A DNA stretch of 64,000 nucleotides from Clostridiales bacterium Firm_09 (GCA_001604065.1 LVAO01000006.1:186001-250000), one strand, 5' to 3'; shown: positions 8,724 to 17,868, counted from the stretch's first letter. Program-made: numbers and translations. Notes: a model not told the origin generated them from the letters alone.

Positions 8724-9536
8724 ATGCAGAGCATCCTATTGAACAACGGAATATCCATGCCTGTTATCGGGTACGGAACTTATAAAATCACAGAAGAATT
8801 CCATCCCAAGGAATGCGTGCTGCAAGCACTTGAGGCAGGTTATCGCCGCATTGATACTGCCACACTGTATCGCAATGAGAAGCAAATCGGCGAGGCTCTT
8901 TCGGAGTGCGGTATTCCCAGAGAAAAACTGTTCATTACCACCAAGCTATGGACAAATGTCCGAAAAGAAGAAGACGTCGCTCCCGCCTTTGATGGAATGT
9001 GCAGCAACCTGCGTACTGATTATATTGATATGCTGTTGATTCATTGGCCGGTCCAGGACAATCCCTCTGTCTGGCGCGGCATGGAAAAGCTTTATAAGCA
9101 ACACTGCGTAAGGGCTATCGGCGTCTCCAATTTCAAAGAGCACCATATAGAAGAAATCCTGTCGGAAGGCAGTATCACGCCCGCACTCAATCAAGTTGAA
9201 CTTCATCCGCACTTCCAGCAAAAAGATCTCCGAAACTATTGCGCCCATCACAACATCACTGTGGAAGCTTGGTCTCCTCTGATGCGCGGCAAAGCGCTTG
9301 ACCTTGCAGAACTGCAGGAGCTTGCCGCAAGATACAAAAAAAGCGTTTCACAGATTATTCTTCGTTTCGACATCCAATCAGGGCTGACTGTTATCCCAAA
9401 AACAATCCATTCGGCAAGGATGCGTGAAAATCTTGATATCTTTGATTTTAAGATTTCTGATGAGGATATGAAGAAAATAGAAGCACTCGACAAAAACGAA
9501 CGTGCCTATCGCGACCCGGACAATCATGGATTTTAA
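8724..9536 (+). CDS. Aldo/keto reductase
   Basis: This 270-residue NAD(P)H-dependent oxidoreductase has the AKR TIM barrel. The catalytic tetrad is visible as Asp44 and Tyr49 in DTATLYRNE, Lys74 in TTKLW and His107 in LIHWP. GVSNF and NQVELHPHFQQ are typical, and VIPKTIHSARMREN is the cofactor-phosphate binding end. It resembles the AKR5-like bacterial 2,5-diketo-gluconate or methylglyoxal reductases, which reduce aldehydes and ketoses in the cytoplasm. The true substrate cannot be read. It is a single gene with its own promoter and a shared terminator at 9597. Confidence 0.92.
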   Translation: MQSILLNNGISMPVIGYGTYKITEEFHPKECVLQALEAGYRRIDTATLYRNEKQIGEALSECGIPREKLFITTKLWTNVRKEEDVAPAFDGMCSNLRTDYIDMLLIHWPVQDNPSVWRGMEKLYKQHCVRAIGVSNFKEHHIEEILSEGSITPALNQVELHPHFQQKDLRNYCAHHNITVEAWSPLMRGKALDLAELQELAARYKKSVSQIILRFDIQSGLTVIPKTIHSARMRENLDIFDFKISDEDMKKIEALDKNERAYRDPDNHGF

Positions 9537-9596
9537 CATCCGGCCCATAAGGATATGCAACCGGAATTCGTATCCCGGCAATTTTTGTTGGCGTCA

Positions 9597-9630
9597 AAAA
9601 AGGCTGTCTCACCTGAGGCAGCCTTTCTTG
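9597..9630. terminator. Bidirectional terminator between convergent genes
   Basis: A 9-base-pair stem GGCTGTCTC/GAGGCAGCC with a 4-base loop has an A tract on the left and a T-rich stretch on the right. It can end both the reductase transcript (plus) and the ppdK transcript (minus). Confidence 0.85.
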
Positions 9631-9645
9631 CTTTTTGAAAACCTT

Positions 9646-12267
9646 TTAACTGTTCTTTATGGCCGCATGCGCCGCTGCAAGAATCGCAATCGGCACTCTG
9701 TACGGAGAGCAGGAGACATAGGTCAGTCCCACTTTGTGGCAGAATTCTATCGTGCTCGGGTCGCCACCGTGTTCGCCGCAGATGCCAAGCTTGATGTCGG
9801 GACGGACGGATTTGCCCTTTTCGGCAGCAATTTTGACAAGCGCGCCTACGCCGACCTGATCAAGTTTTTTGAATGGGTCGCTCTCGAAAATCTTCTTTTC
9901 ATAATAGTCTTCCAAGAACTTGCCGGCATCATCGCGGGAGAATCCGAAGGTCATCTGAGTAAGGTCATTGGTCCCAAAGGAGAAGAACTCTGCTTCTGTT
10001 GCAATCTCGTCGGCGGTAATCGCCGCGCGGGGAATCTCTATCATTGTGCCAACCGAGAAGTCTACCTTGATGCCCGTCTCTGCCATAACGGTTTCTGCCG
10101 TCCTGACAACAACATTCTTGACATAGCGCAGTTCTTTGACTTCGCCGACAAGAGGAATCATGATTTCTGCCTTGACGTGTCCGCCGGCCTTGTTGACTTC
10201 GGTTGCCGCTTCGATGACCGCTCGGGTCTGCATCTCGGCAATCTCCGGGAAAGTTACCGAAAGACGGCAGCCGCGATGTCCCAGCATGGGGTTAAATTCG
10301 TGGAGGGAAGCGATTTTGTCCTTCAGTTTTTCTACCGGGATACCCATATCTTCTGCCAATGCGGCGATATCCTCCGCTTTGGTGGGAAGGAATTCGTGAA
10401 GAGGCGGATCAAGGAAGCGGATAGTGACGGGATTGCCGTGCATTTCTTTGTAGATACCGATAAAATCCGCGCGCTGCATGGGAAGAATCTTGGCAAGCGC
10501 CGTCTTGCGCTGCTCGACCGTGTCGGAGATAATCATTTCGCGCATTGCGGCTATACGGTCCTTCTCAAAGAACATATGCTCGGTACGGCAAAGGCCGATA
10601 CCCTCCGCACCGTAGCCGAAAGCCGTTGCGGCATCCGCGGGCGTATCGGCATTGGCACGCACCTTGAGCTTGCGGTACTTGTTTGCCCAGCTCATGATGG
10701 TGGAGAAATTGCCGGAGATGTCGGGCTTGATCATGGGGACCGCACCTTCATAGACATTGCCGGTGCTGCCGTCAAAGGACAGCGTGTCCTCTGAAGTATA
10801 CACCTTGCCGTTTATGGTAAGTGTACCCTTTTCTTCATTGATCTTCAGTGCGCTGCAGCCGGTGACGCAGCAGCGTCCCATGCCTCTTGCAACAACGGCC
10901 GCATGGGAAGTCAGTCCGCCGCGTGCAGTCAGAACGCCCTTTGCAACGTTCATGCCTTCGATATCTTCCGGAGAAGTTTCAAGACGTACAAGCACAACAT
11001 TTTCGCCGTTTGCGGTTCTCCTGGTCGCTTCTTCTGCCGTAAAAGCTATCTTACCGCAGGCGGCACCGGGAGATGCGGGAAGTCCGGTGGCGATGGGCTT
11101 CATTTTCTTGATTGCTTTTTGGTCAAACTGGAGATGCAGCAGATCATCCAGCTGTTTGGGCTCGATCTTGAGAAGAGCCTCCTGCTCCGTGCAGAGTCCC
11201 TCTTTGACAAGGTCAACCGCTATGTTGATGGCGGCGACAGCAGTGCGTTTGCCGTTGCGGGTCTGGAGCATATAGAGCTTGCCTTTCTCAATGGTAAACT
11301 CCATATCCTGCATGTCGTGGAAGAAGGCTTCCAGCTTGCCGCAGATCTCTACAAACTGGTTGTATACGTCGGGATTGATTTGCTTGAGATAATCAATCGT
11401 TTCGGGTGTGCGGATGCCGGCGACAACGTCTTCGCCCTGAGCATTCATCAGAAATTCGCCATACAGCTTCTTCTCGCCGGTTGAGGGATTGCGGGTAAAC
11501 GCAACGCCGGTGCCGGAAGTTTCACCCATGTTGCCGAAGACCATTGCCTGTACGTTGACGGCGGTGCCCCAGTTGTTGGGAATGTCGTTCATACGGCGAT
11601 AGACAATGGCTCTCGGGTTATCCCAGCTACGGAATACCGCTTCAATTGCGCCTTCCAACTGCTTCTTGGGATCCTGCGGAAACTCTTCGCCTTGAGATTT
11701 GAAGTAAAACGCCTTGAACTTTGCGATAAGCTCTTTGAGATCCTCCGCCGTCAGCTCCGTGTCCAGCTTGACACCCTTTTCTTCTTTAAGATCGTCCAGG
11801 ATTCTTCCAAAGAAGTCCTTGCCGATGCCGGTAACGACGTCAGAGTACATCTGGATAAATCTGCGGTAGCAGTCGTAGGCAAAACGGGGATTGGCGGTCT
11901 GCTTGGCAAGGCCTTCGACAGAAATATCGGTGAGTCCCAGATTCAGAATGGTGTCCATCATGCCGGGCATCGATGCGCGCGCGCCGCTTCTGACAGAAAA
12001 AAGAAAGGGATTCTCCGGATCGCCGAACTTTTTGTTTGCTTCTTTTTCGACAATCGCAAGCGTTGCAAAGACTTCGTCAAGAATCTCTTTGCTTATTTTG
12101 CGTCCGTCCTCATAATACTTTGTGCATGCCTCGGTGGTAATGGTAAAGCCTGGAGGAACGGGCATCCCAAGCTTGGTCATTTGCGCAAGGTTGGCTCCCT
12201 TGCCTCCGAACAGCGCTTTGTTGTTGCCGTCGGCTTCTCTGAAAAGATATACATACTTTTTTGCCAT
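9646..12267 (-). CDS. ppdK: Pyruvate, phosphate dikinase
   Basis: This 873-residue enzyme interconverts pyruvate, ATP and phosphate with PEP, AMP and pyrophosphate, and often runs as a PPi-linked pyruvate kinase in anaerobes. The N-terminal ATP-grasp part begins KYVYLFREADGNNKALFGGK and has SVRSGARASMPGMMDTILNL. The swivelling His domain has GGLTSHAAVVARGMG, with catalytic His455. The C-terminal PEP barrel includes GTMIEIPRAA, FGTNDLTQMT and GICGEHGGDP. The length is typical. The ATG at 12267 has AGAGGAG 6 bases upstream; the frame extends 23 codons further but without support. It is monocistronic between its promoter and the 9597 terminator. Confidence 0.97.
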   Translation of the reverse strand: MAKKYVYLFREADGNNKALFGGKGANLAQMTKLGMPVPPGFTITTEACTKYYEDGRKISKEILDEVFATLAIVEKEANKKFGDPENPFLFSVRSGARASMPGMMDTILNLGLTDISVEGLAKQTANPRFAYDCYRRFIQMYSDVVTGIGKDFFGRILDDLKEEKGVKLDTELTAEDLKELIAKFKAFYFKSQGEEFPQDPKKQLEGAIEAVFRSWDNPRAIVYRRMNDIPNNWGTAVNVQAMVFGNMGETSGTGVAFTRNPSTGEKKLYGEFLMNAQGEDVVAGIRTPETIDYLKQINPDVYNQFVEICGKLEAFFHDMQDMEFTIEKGKLYMLQTRNGKRTAVAAINIAVDLVKEGLCTEQEALLKIEPKQLDDLLHLQFDQKAIKKMKPIATGLPASPGAACGKIAFTAEEATRRTANGENVVLVRLETSPEDIEGMNVAKGVLTARGGLTSHAAVVARGMGRCCVTGCSALKINEEKGTLTINGKVYTSEDTLSFDGSTGNVYEGAVPMIKPDISGNFSTIMSWANKYRKLKVRANADTPADAATAFGYGAEGIGLCRTEHMFFEKDRIAAMREMIISDTVEQRKTALAKILPMQRADFIGIYKEMHGNPVTIRFLDPPLHEFLPTKAEDIAALAEDMGIPVEKLKDKIASLHEFNPMLGHRGCRLSVTFPEIAEMQTRAVIEAATEVNKAGGHVKAEIMIPLVGEVKELRYVKNVVVRTAETVMAETGIKVDFSVGTMIEIPRAAITADEIATEAEFFSFGTNDLTQMTFGFSRDDAGKFLEDYYEKKIFESDPFKKLDQVGVGALVKIAAEKGKSVRPDIKLGICGEHGGDPSTIEFCHKVGLTYVSCSPYRVPIAILAAAHAAIKNS

Positions 12268-12327
12268 AGTTTTCTCCTCTAAAAATGGATAACTTCTTTT
12301 TTTGTATCCTCTGTTTGTGACCGAATC

Positions 12328-12356
12328 ATTATACAAAAAAAGCCTGCCTTATGCAA
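12328..12356 (-). promoter_or_regulatory. Promoter of ppdK
   Basis: TTGCAT (12351-12356) and a perfect TATAAT (12328-12333) are 17 bases apart on the minus strand. This gives a leader of about 54 nucleotides. Confidence 0.75.
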
Positions 12357-12556
12357 GTTATTTTCTCCATATTTTGGAGTAATATTTAATGGATTCTGTA
12401 AAATTGTTGCAAAAAGACGTCTTTTGATGTATGATTATAATGCGATGAAATTTGCGTCTTGTTGAAGCATATCATCCTTTTTTATCGGTAATGAAATACT
12501 TTATAAATTTTTTGCGAACTCAAGAAAAAGAATTTTATGGCGACCTGCGGTGACCG

Positions 12557-12582
12557 AGAAAAAGGCAACCGTGTTGCCTGCG
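12557..12582 (-). terminator. Terminator of the yqfC-recO operon
   Basis: On the minus strand GGCAAC and GTTGCC enclose a 3-base loop and are followed by TTTTTC. It lies about 115 bases after the recO stop. A second inverted repeat, CGTAGC/GCTACG at 12614-12631, lies between recO and this hairpin but has no T tract. The rest of 12357-12694 shows no gene. Confidence 0.75.
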
Positions 12583-12694
12583 ACAATCACAGCCGGAGAA
12601 ATCTTCCGATGCGCGTAGCCCTATCGCTACGGAATGTAAACTTAAATTGTGTTAAAATAATTCAGATAATTTAAGCATAAGATGTCCGGGGCCT

Positions 12695-13336
12695 TTATAT
12701 CTGCTTTAATGCTTCAGACAGAGCGTTTATTTTGCAGGAAAAGGCGTTGCGTAAAAGAAGGTTGAGATAGATAAGGGATTCGCGGAGGTCGGCAAGGGAA
12801 ATATTGATGGAATCCAATTCAAGGGGTTCCAGCTCTGCCAGAGCCGCAAGAAAGGTTTTGTCCGATTGAGGGATTTCGGAGTCATTCGCATCAATGCCCA
12901 TGATGCGGAGAAGAGAAGCAAGATACCACGCGGCGGCAAGGAAGGGAGAAAACTCTCCGTATGCGATGGCCGTCAACGCACGGATCGCCAGCGAAAGTTC
13001 CTCTTTGCATTCGTTGCCTTCTATGGTTGCCTTGTCAAGGGTTTCACAGACAATCTGGGCGGCGGTATATTTTTCCATATTCTCCCAACAAGCAAAAAAG
13101 TTGTCCTCAACCGAACAACCTATGACAATGCCGTATCCGCCGTTATTGGAGAGATTGATTATGTATTCTCCGCAACAGAAAACCTCAGCGCATGTGCGCA
13201 ACCTGGACTGTGGCTTCTTGACAGAGCGGGCGCGTACGGTCATTTTGCCGTGTTCGACGCTGACTAAGGTAAGCAGCTTGTCGCCCTCGCCATAGTCGCT
13301 TTCGCCGATGCACAGCGCCCTGGTCTTGAAGTCCAT
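12695..13336 (-). CDS. recO: DNA repair protein RecO
   Basis: This 213-residue RecO begins MDFKTRALCIGESDYGEGDK, the typical OB-fold start in which the chain reads ALVL-type strands and a DxGExD-like turn, followed by LLTLVSVEHGKMTVRARSVKK. RecO helps load RecA on SSB-covered DNA together with RecR. It is shorter than the usual 240-260 residues, and I see no CxxC pairs of the C-terminal zinc site found in some relatives. It lies 7 bases after yqzL, at the end of the conserved block, and is followed by a terminator. Confidence 0.9.
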   Translation of the reverse strand: MDFKTRALCIGESDYGEGDKLLTLVSVEHGKMTVRARSVKKPQSRLRTCAEVFCCGEYIINLSNNGGYGIVIGCSVEDNFFACWENMEKYTAAQIVCETLDKATIEGNECKEELSLAIRALTAIAYGEFSPFLAAAWYLASLLRIMGIDANDSEIPQSDKTFLAALAELEPLELDSINISLADLRESLIYLNLLLRNAFSCKINALSEALKQI

Positions 13337-13343
13337 GGTTCAC

Positions 13344-13454
13344 CTACCGTGTTTTCTTATTTTCCTTATTCAGCTTGTTGTACAGCATATAATAGCCGGG
13401 ACTGCCGCTTTCTAAAAATGCCTGCCAACAGAGCTTTCTGAGTTCTTCATCCAT
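13344..13454 (-). CDS. yqzL: YqzL family small protein
   Basis: A 36-residue frame begins MDEELRKLCWQAFLESGSPG and continues YYMLYNKLNKENKKTR. It matches what is known of YqzL: a very short acidic-to-basic protein with a conserved W, F, G and YxLY pattern, encoded between era and recO in Firmicutes. Its function is unknown. No Shine-Dalgarno is evident. The ATG lies in a palindrome (CCATACTT/AAGTATGG on the plus strand, 13452-13468) that could fold over the start codon, so translation may be coupled or controlled. It is below common gene-calling length limits. Confidence 0.8.
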   Translation of the reverse strand: MDEELRKLCWQAFLESGSPGYYMLYNKLNKENKKTR

Positions 13455-13514
13455 ACTTTAAGTATGGGTCGGATTTGCAAATCTATTCTTGATTCTTTCT
13501 ATCGATTGCCTGCT

Positions 13515-14972
13515 TTATTGATAATCCTGCTTGGTATATCCTATTTCATTCAGCATTGCGGGATCGTCGCGCCAGTCTTCCTTGACTTTGACCCATAAAG
13601 TGAGAAAGACCTTGCCGCCCAAAAGCTTCTCGATGTCCTCGCGGGAATAGGTGGAGATTTTTTTGATCATCTCGCCGTTTTTGCCCAGCACAATGGGTTT
13701 GTGCGCCGCCTTCTGAAGAATGATGGTCGCGTCAATCTCGGTGACATGGTTTTTCTTTTCTTCAAATTTGTTGATGATGACGCCCACACCATAGGGGATT
13801 TCTTTGTCAAGCAGCCGGAACGCCTTTTCGCGAATGATTTCGGACGTGAGAAAACGCACGCTTCTGTCCGTGTACATCTCGTCTGAAAATAATTTAGGGC
13901 CTTTGTGCATCAGCTTCTTGAGTTCTTCCACAAGAGGCACAAGGTTCTTTTCGCGCAGGGCAGAAACGGGCACGACCGCCGCCATGCCTTCGATGCGACT
14001 GATGTCCGTAAGGATTTCCATCACCCGTTCACGGGTGATGTGATCGATTTTGTTGAGGGCGATTACGACTTTTTTGCCGGCCTCCTTCACATAACGCTCA
14101 ACGTTGGCTTTGTCCTCCGCGGACAAGCCTTTTTCGCCGTCCACCACATAAAGAACCGCGTCGACGCTCTCCAACGCAGAAGTGACGGAGTGCATCATGA
14201 ATTCGCCCAATGCGTTTTTGGGTTTATGAAGTCCGGGTGTGTCGACAAAAATCAACTGGCAGTTCTTGTCATTGCGGATACCCAGAATCTTGTTGCGTGT
14301 CGTTTGCGGCTTCCAGCTGACGATAGATACCTTTTCGCCCACAAGAGCGTTGATCAATGTCGATTTACCCGCATTGGGACGTCCCAGAATTGCAATAAAA
14401 CCGCTGTAAAAATCCGTCTCCTCTTTGCCTTCGCCGGCTTCCGTATTGGGTTCTTCTTCTGAAACGCCATCAAATTCCTGAGGAAGGGCGTCCTCTTCTG
14501 CGTCGCGGGGAAGACCTGCGGCGGCCAGGATTTCTTCCTGAAGACGCTCCATTTTTTCTGCTTCCTCCGGAACAACGTGATCAAATCCCAAAAGGTGCAG
14601 CAATCCGTGTGCGGTCAGAAAGCCCAGCTCGCGGGATAACGAATGCCCGTATTCTTCTGCCTGCTCCTCCGCGCGCTTGCCGCAGATGTAAACCTCGCCC
14701 AGTATGACGCAGCCGGTTTCGGGATTGACATCAGCCGCATACTCTTTGGGATCAAAAGGAAAACGAACGCTTTCCAAAGCCGGAAAGGACAGAACGTCCG
14801 TTACCGCGTCGATATTTCTTTTCTCTTTATTGAGCGCGCGGATTTCTTCCTCCGACACAATCCCTATTTCTGCTTCTGCGGAAGAGAGCGGGATATTGAA
14901 TTTCTGAAAAACCGCTTCGGCTGCAAGACGCAGCGGCGCCTTGTTATAAGCTGTACAAAAAATATTTATCAT
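13515..14972 (-). CDS. ybeY-era: Fused endoribonuclease YbeY and GTPase Era
   Basis: A single 485-residue frame joins two ribosome-maturation factors. Residues 1-150 are YbeY, the RNase for 16S 3'-end maturation and 70S quality control, with the zinc motif HGLLHLLGFDH (His122, His126, His132). An acidic linker of about 37 residues follows. Residues about 188-485 are Era, with the P-loop GRPNAGKST (197-205), DTPGLHKP, NKID and a C-terminal KH domain (KPIVLGKNGEMIKKIS) that binds the 16S 3' end. No stop or frameshift separates them, and both parts look intact. The cdd or dgkA genes often found between them are absent. Fusions of these two are known in some Clostridia. Confidence 0.95.
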   Translation of the reverse strand: MINIFCTAYNKAPLRLAAEAVFQKFNIPLSSAEAEIGIVSEEEIRALNKEKRNIDAVTDVLSFPALESVRFPFDPKEYAADVNPETGCVILGEVYICGKRAEEQAEEYGHSLSRELGFLTAHGLLHLLGFDHVVPEEAEKMERLQEEILAAAGLPRDAEEDALPQEFDGVSEEEPNTEAGEGKEETDFYSGFIAILGRPNAGKSTLINALVGEKVSIVSWKPQTTRNKILGIRNDKNCQLIFVDTPGLHKPKNALGEFMMHSVTSALESVDAVLYVVDGEKGLSAEDKANVERYVKEAGKKVVIALNKIDHITRERVMEILTDISRIEGMAAVVPVSALREKNLVPLVEELKKLMHKGPKLFSDEMYTDRSVRFLTSEIIREKAFRLLDKEIPYGVGVIINKFEEKKNHVTEIDATIILQKAAHKPIVLGKNGEMIKKISTYSREDIEKLLGGKVFLTLWVKVKEDWRDDPAMLNEIGYTKQDYQ

Positions 14973-14996
14973 GATTTATCCTGACCGAATGTATAT

Positions 14997-16478
14997 TTAT
15001 CTAGGTTGTTTTGAGTAATCGATCCGTGCGTGAAACATGCTCGGGATGGCCTCAACCAGGGTATCCTCGATTCTTTGCAGATCCTTGAAGGTAATGGCGC
15101 AGTCTGTAAACTGCCCCTGATCCGCCTTGTCTTTAATCAGATTGTGTATGAAAAGGCGGAACTCTTTTTCGCTCGCGCAGCCCTTGGCTCGGGTGGCCGC
15201 CTCCACGGTATCCGCAATCATGATGATCGCGGCAATTTTGCTTGTCGGCTTGGGGTCATTGTAAGAGAAATCCTCTTTATCCACATCGTCCTCGGTAAAG
15301 TTCTGCGCCTTATACAAGAAATAATTGACTTGTGTGGTGCCATGGTGCTCGCGGGCGACATCGGCAATGATGTCCGGCAAACCCGCCTTTTTTATCATAT
15401 TATAGCCGGCCTGCGTATGGTTGGTAATGATGGAGACACTGACCTCGGGAATAAGTTCATCATGAGGATTGTATCCCTTCTGATTTTCTATAAAGCAGTC
15501 GGGATGCTCCAGCTTGCCCACATCGTGATAGTACGCTGCCGCTTTGGCAAGCTGCGGATCTTCTCCGATAGCAAACGCACAAAGCTCGGCCAGATTGCCG
15601 ACCACCAAACTGTGGTTGAATGTCCCGGGCGCTTCCTTGGACAATCTGCGGAGGAGAGAGGACTCTACGGAACTGATTTCGCTGATGCGGAATGCCGTAT
15701 TGAGTTTGAAAACAAATTCGAATATGGGCAATATCACCATATACAGGGCGACCGACAGCATTGACGCTATGAATGCCCACAGCGAAGAAATCAATGCATA
15801 CAGGATATCATCCGAGGTTGTGGGCGCGACAATGCTCACCAAAAACGGTATTATTGCAGAAAGAAGCCCTACAACAGCCCCCAGCGCGATAAAACGCAGA
15901 CGGGTGTTTGCCTTCTCAAGATACGCAATCATAAAAATGCTCGCGACGATGGAAGTGATGACGGAAGCCATGCTTTCTATGATCGCTTCGGTCCCGAACG
16001 CGAGAAGATAGGTAAGAAAGAAACTCTGGGACAGAAGGATACTGGTAATGATGCCTACGCGCTTGTCGATGAGGGTGGCGACAAGAAGCGAAGAAAGCAT
16101 CAGCGGAACAACATAAATATTGACAAGCTGCCCAAAGACCATGCCGCAGATGAATGTCAATGTCGCGGATGCCGCAAGCACGTTGAGATACTTGCGGTTG
16201 AGAACTCTTTCGCGTTTGACGAATGCCGTGTAGACCAGAATGGTGGAAAAGAGCACCGCCATGATGCAGGCGGTCAGAAATATACGCATCAGGGAGTCCG
16301 GAGAGAAAAACTCTCTTGCGGTGCCGACCTCTTCGAATCGCGACAAACGGATGATTAGCGCCAGCATCAGCGAAATAAGAGCAATAAAAACCGTACGGCG
16401 CACAATGTCCTTGCGGTTCTGCTTCTGGCCGCTTTGTACGGATGTCTGTGCATCTTTCGCTTTGTCGCTGACTTTCAT
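14997..16478 (-). CDS. pgpH: Membrane HD-domain phosphohydrolase, PgpH/YqfF-like, short form
   Basis: This 493-residue protein is the core of the 7TMR-HD family, whose members PgpH and YqfF degrade cyclic di-AMP. After one N-terminal helix there is only about 20 residues of loop, then six or seven membrane helices (about 75-285), then a cytoplasmic HD domain with FNHSLVV, YYHDVGKLEHP, ITNHTQAGY, AREHHG and IADTVEA. Typical members have about 700 residues because of a large extracellular domain after helix 1, which is missing here. The ATG at 16478 has AGGAG 6 bases upstream. It lies 11 bases after yqfD, where phoH would normally sit. Confidence 0.9.
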   Translation of the reverse strand: MKVSDKAKDAQTSVQSGQKQNRKDIVRRTVFIALISLMLALIIRLSRFEEVGTAREFFSPDSLMRIFLTACIMAVLFSTILVYTAFVKRERVLNRKYLNVLAASATLTFICGMVFGQLVNIYVVPLMLSSLLVATLIDKRVGIITSILLSQSFFLTYLLAFGTEAIIESMASVITSIVASIFMIAYLEKANTRLRFIALGAVVGLLSAIIPFLVSIVAPTTSDDILYALISSLWAFIASMLSVALYMVILPIFEFVFKLNTAFRISEISSVESSLLRRLSKEAPGTFNHSLVVGNLAELCAFAIGEDPQLAKAAAYYHDVGKLEHPDCFIENQKGYNPHDELIPEVSVSIITNHTQAGYNMIKKAGLPDIIADVAREHHGTTQVNYFLYKAQNFTEDDVDKEDFSYNDPKPTSKIAAIIMIADTVEAATRAKGCASEKEFRLFIHNLIKDKADQGQFTDCAITFKDLQRIEDTLVEAIPSMFHARIDYSKQPR

Positions 16479-16489
16479 CTTCTGCTCCT

Positions 16490-17602
16490 TTACTGTTGTC
16501 CGGGCCGTACGGCGATTTTGGTTTCTATTTGATAGTATATACTTAAAATTGTGTTTTTGTCCAGTCTTTTTTCCATATACCACCATCGGACGGGCATGGC
16601 CCCGTACGGAATCTGACGCCGCAATTCGGCTAGGCTTTCGTTGATGAGCAAATCGCGGCACGACTCGATATCAAAAAAAATCTGCTCCTCTCTTGTTTCA
16701 TAATACGTCGTTTCGACCAGGCGGAAGGGAAGCAGGTTCGAAGCACAATATCGTACTGTTTCTGTTTCGTAAGATACAAAATCAGGTTTCTTATTGTAAC
16801 TCAAACCAGGAAGCTCCATCACTGTGGTTTTTACGCTGTTCCCGGTGCGCACGGTGCTTATCATCGTATCGGAGCAAAAAACATGCTTCTGAAGATATAC
16901 CGTGGCATCCACCTCGCCCATTGCGCGAACGGGCTGCATGTTGCCTTCTGAATCCGTCATATAGGGTTTGATGAGCGTGTCGCCCTTTCTTACGGTATCA
17001 CCGGGTTTTACCGCCGCAGTCCCCTGTATGACAACGACACGCAATACTATGCCGTCCGCAGAAGCGATGAGGGGTTCCGGGGTCGTGGTATCCACGATAT
17101 TCGGCGGTGCAATCGACTCGGTGATGCTGATGGCAAGCGTCGTTCCTTTGCGTATCACCGCCGCGCCCGAAATTCCTTCCATGGCGACAAGTCGTGATTC
17201 AATCGCTCCGGTGTCGACCTCTTCAAACAGCGAAAAAAGCTTTACCCCCGCCGCTTCCTTTATTTCTTCCTCCGATATGCGGTCTGCGCCGGACACCTTG
17301 ATTCTCGTGATGGTTGTGGTATACAAAAATACGAGTACGAGTCCGGCAAGAACGCCTGCCCACATGCCGAAGCGCGACAGGAGCTGCTTCACGGATGTCC
17401 TCACACCTCTTTCTTCTATGACCTCACAGGAGACGTTCTTTTTTTTAAGAACAGCAAAAGCATCGGCTTTTTGCGATTTATCTATCTCAAAAATCATCCC
17501 CTTTTTGCTCTCAACAGGTTTTCGTACGGTGATGCCGGCATATGCAAGCGTATTGAGAACAAATACAGCCGGAGCTTCCGTTTTCAGCTTTGAGCGCTCC
17601 AT
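16490..17602 (-). CDS. yqfD: Sporulation protein YqfD
   Basis: This 370-residue protein has an N-terminal cytoplasmic part, one membrane helix (about 78-96, MWAGVLAGLVLVFLY) and a large external part with ISEEEIKEAAG and ISITESIAPP. This layout and the position after yqfC identify YqfD, a stage IV sporulation protein made in the mother cell under sigma-E in Bacillus subtilis. Its biochemical role is unknown; the external part contains a biotinyl-lipoyl-like stretch around ASADGIVLRV and VKPGDTVRKGD. The gene starts 2 bases after the yqfC stop. Its presence suggests an ancestor that formed spores. Confidence 0.9.
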   Translation of the reverse strand: MERSKLKTEAPAVFVLNTLAYAGITVRKPVESKKGMIFEIDKSQKADAFAVLKKKNVSCEVIEERGVRTSVKQLLSRFGMWAGVLAGLVLVFLYTTTITRIKVSGADRISEEEIKEAAGVKLFSLFEEVDTGAIESRLVAMEGISGAAVIRKGTTLAISITESIAPPNIVDTTTPEPLIASADGIVLRVVVIQGTAAVKPGDTVRKGDTLIKPYMTDSEGNMQPVRAMGEVDATVYLQKHVFCSDTMISTVRTGNSVKTTVMELPGLSYNKKPDFVSYETETVRYCASNLLPFRLVETTYYETREEQIFFDIESCRDLLINESLAELRRQIPYGAMPVRWWYMEKRLDKNTILSIYYQIETKIAVRPGQQ

Positions 17603-17604
17603 GG

Positions 17605-17868
17605 TTATTCCTCTCCCGATGCCGAAGCAATGCGTCCGACAATATAGATTTCGTAACGGTTGATGTTTACGATGCGCATTTTTTGGCCTTTCAGAACCAG
17701 ATTTCTTTTGCCGATGCGAATGCGTATTTCATCGGGGGCATAGCTCAGAATGCCGCGATGCCCTTCGACAAGCGCTCCGACATCATCAAAAATGCTGATT
17801 TTGCTTCCACCGGCAAAGTTTTCTTCGGACAGTCCGAAGCGCGCTACGATTTCATTCCAATAGCCCAT
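17605..17868 (-). CDS. yqfC: Sporulation protein YqfC
   Basis: This 87-residue protein has the YqfC pattern: a short helical start, SKISIFDDVGALVEGHRGIL, then YAPDEIRIRIGKRNLVLKGQ and a strand-rich end. In B. subtilis it is cotranscribed with yqfD under sigma-E. It opens the block that runs to recO. No Shine-Dalgarno precedes the ATG; instead CATATAAT ends about 5 bases before it, close to the sigma-E minus-10 consensus, so the transcript could be leaderless. An in-frame stop lies 9 bases upstream, which rules out a longer start. Confidence 0.85.
   Translation of the reverse strand: MGYWNEIVARFGLSEENFAGGSKISIFDDVGALVEGHRGILSYAPDEIRIRIGKRNLVLKGQKMRIVNINRYEIYIVGRIASASGEE

Noticed and set aside
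9502-10794. Plus-strand frame of 430 codons antisense to ppdK
   Set aside because: It lies opposite a clear, full-length enzyme gene and runs through the bidirectional terminator.
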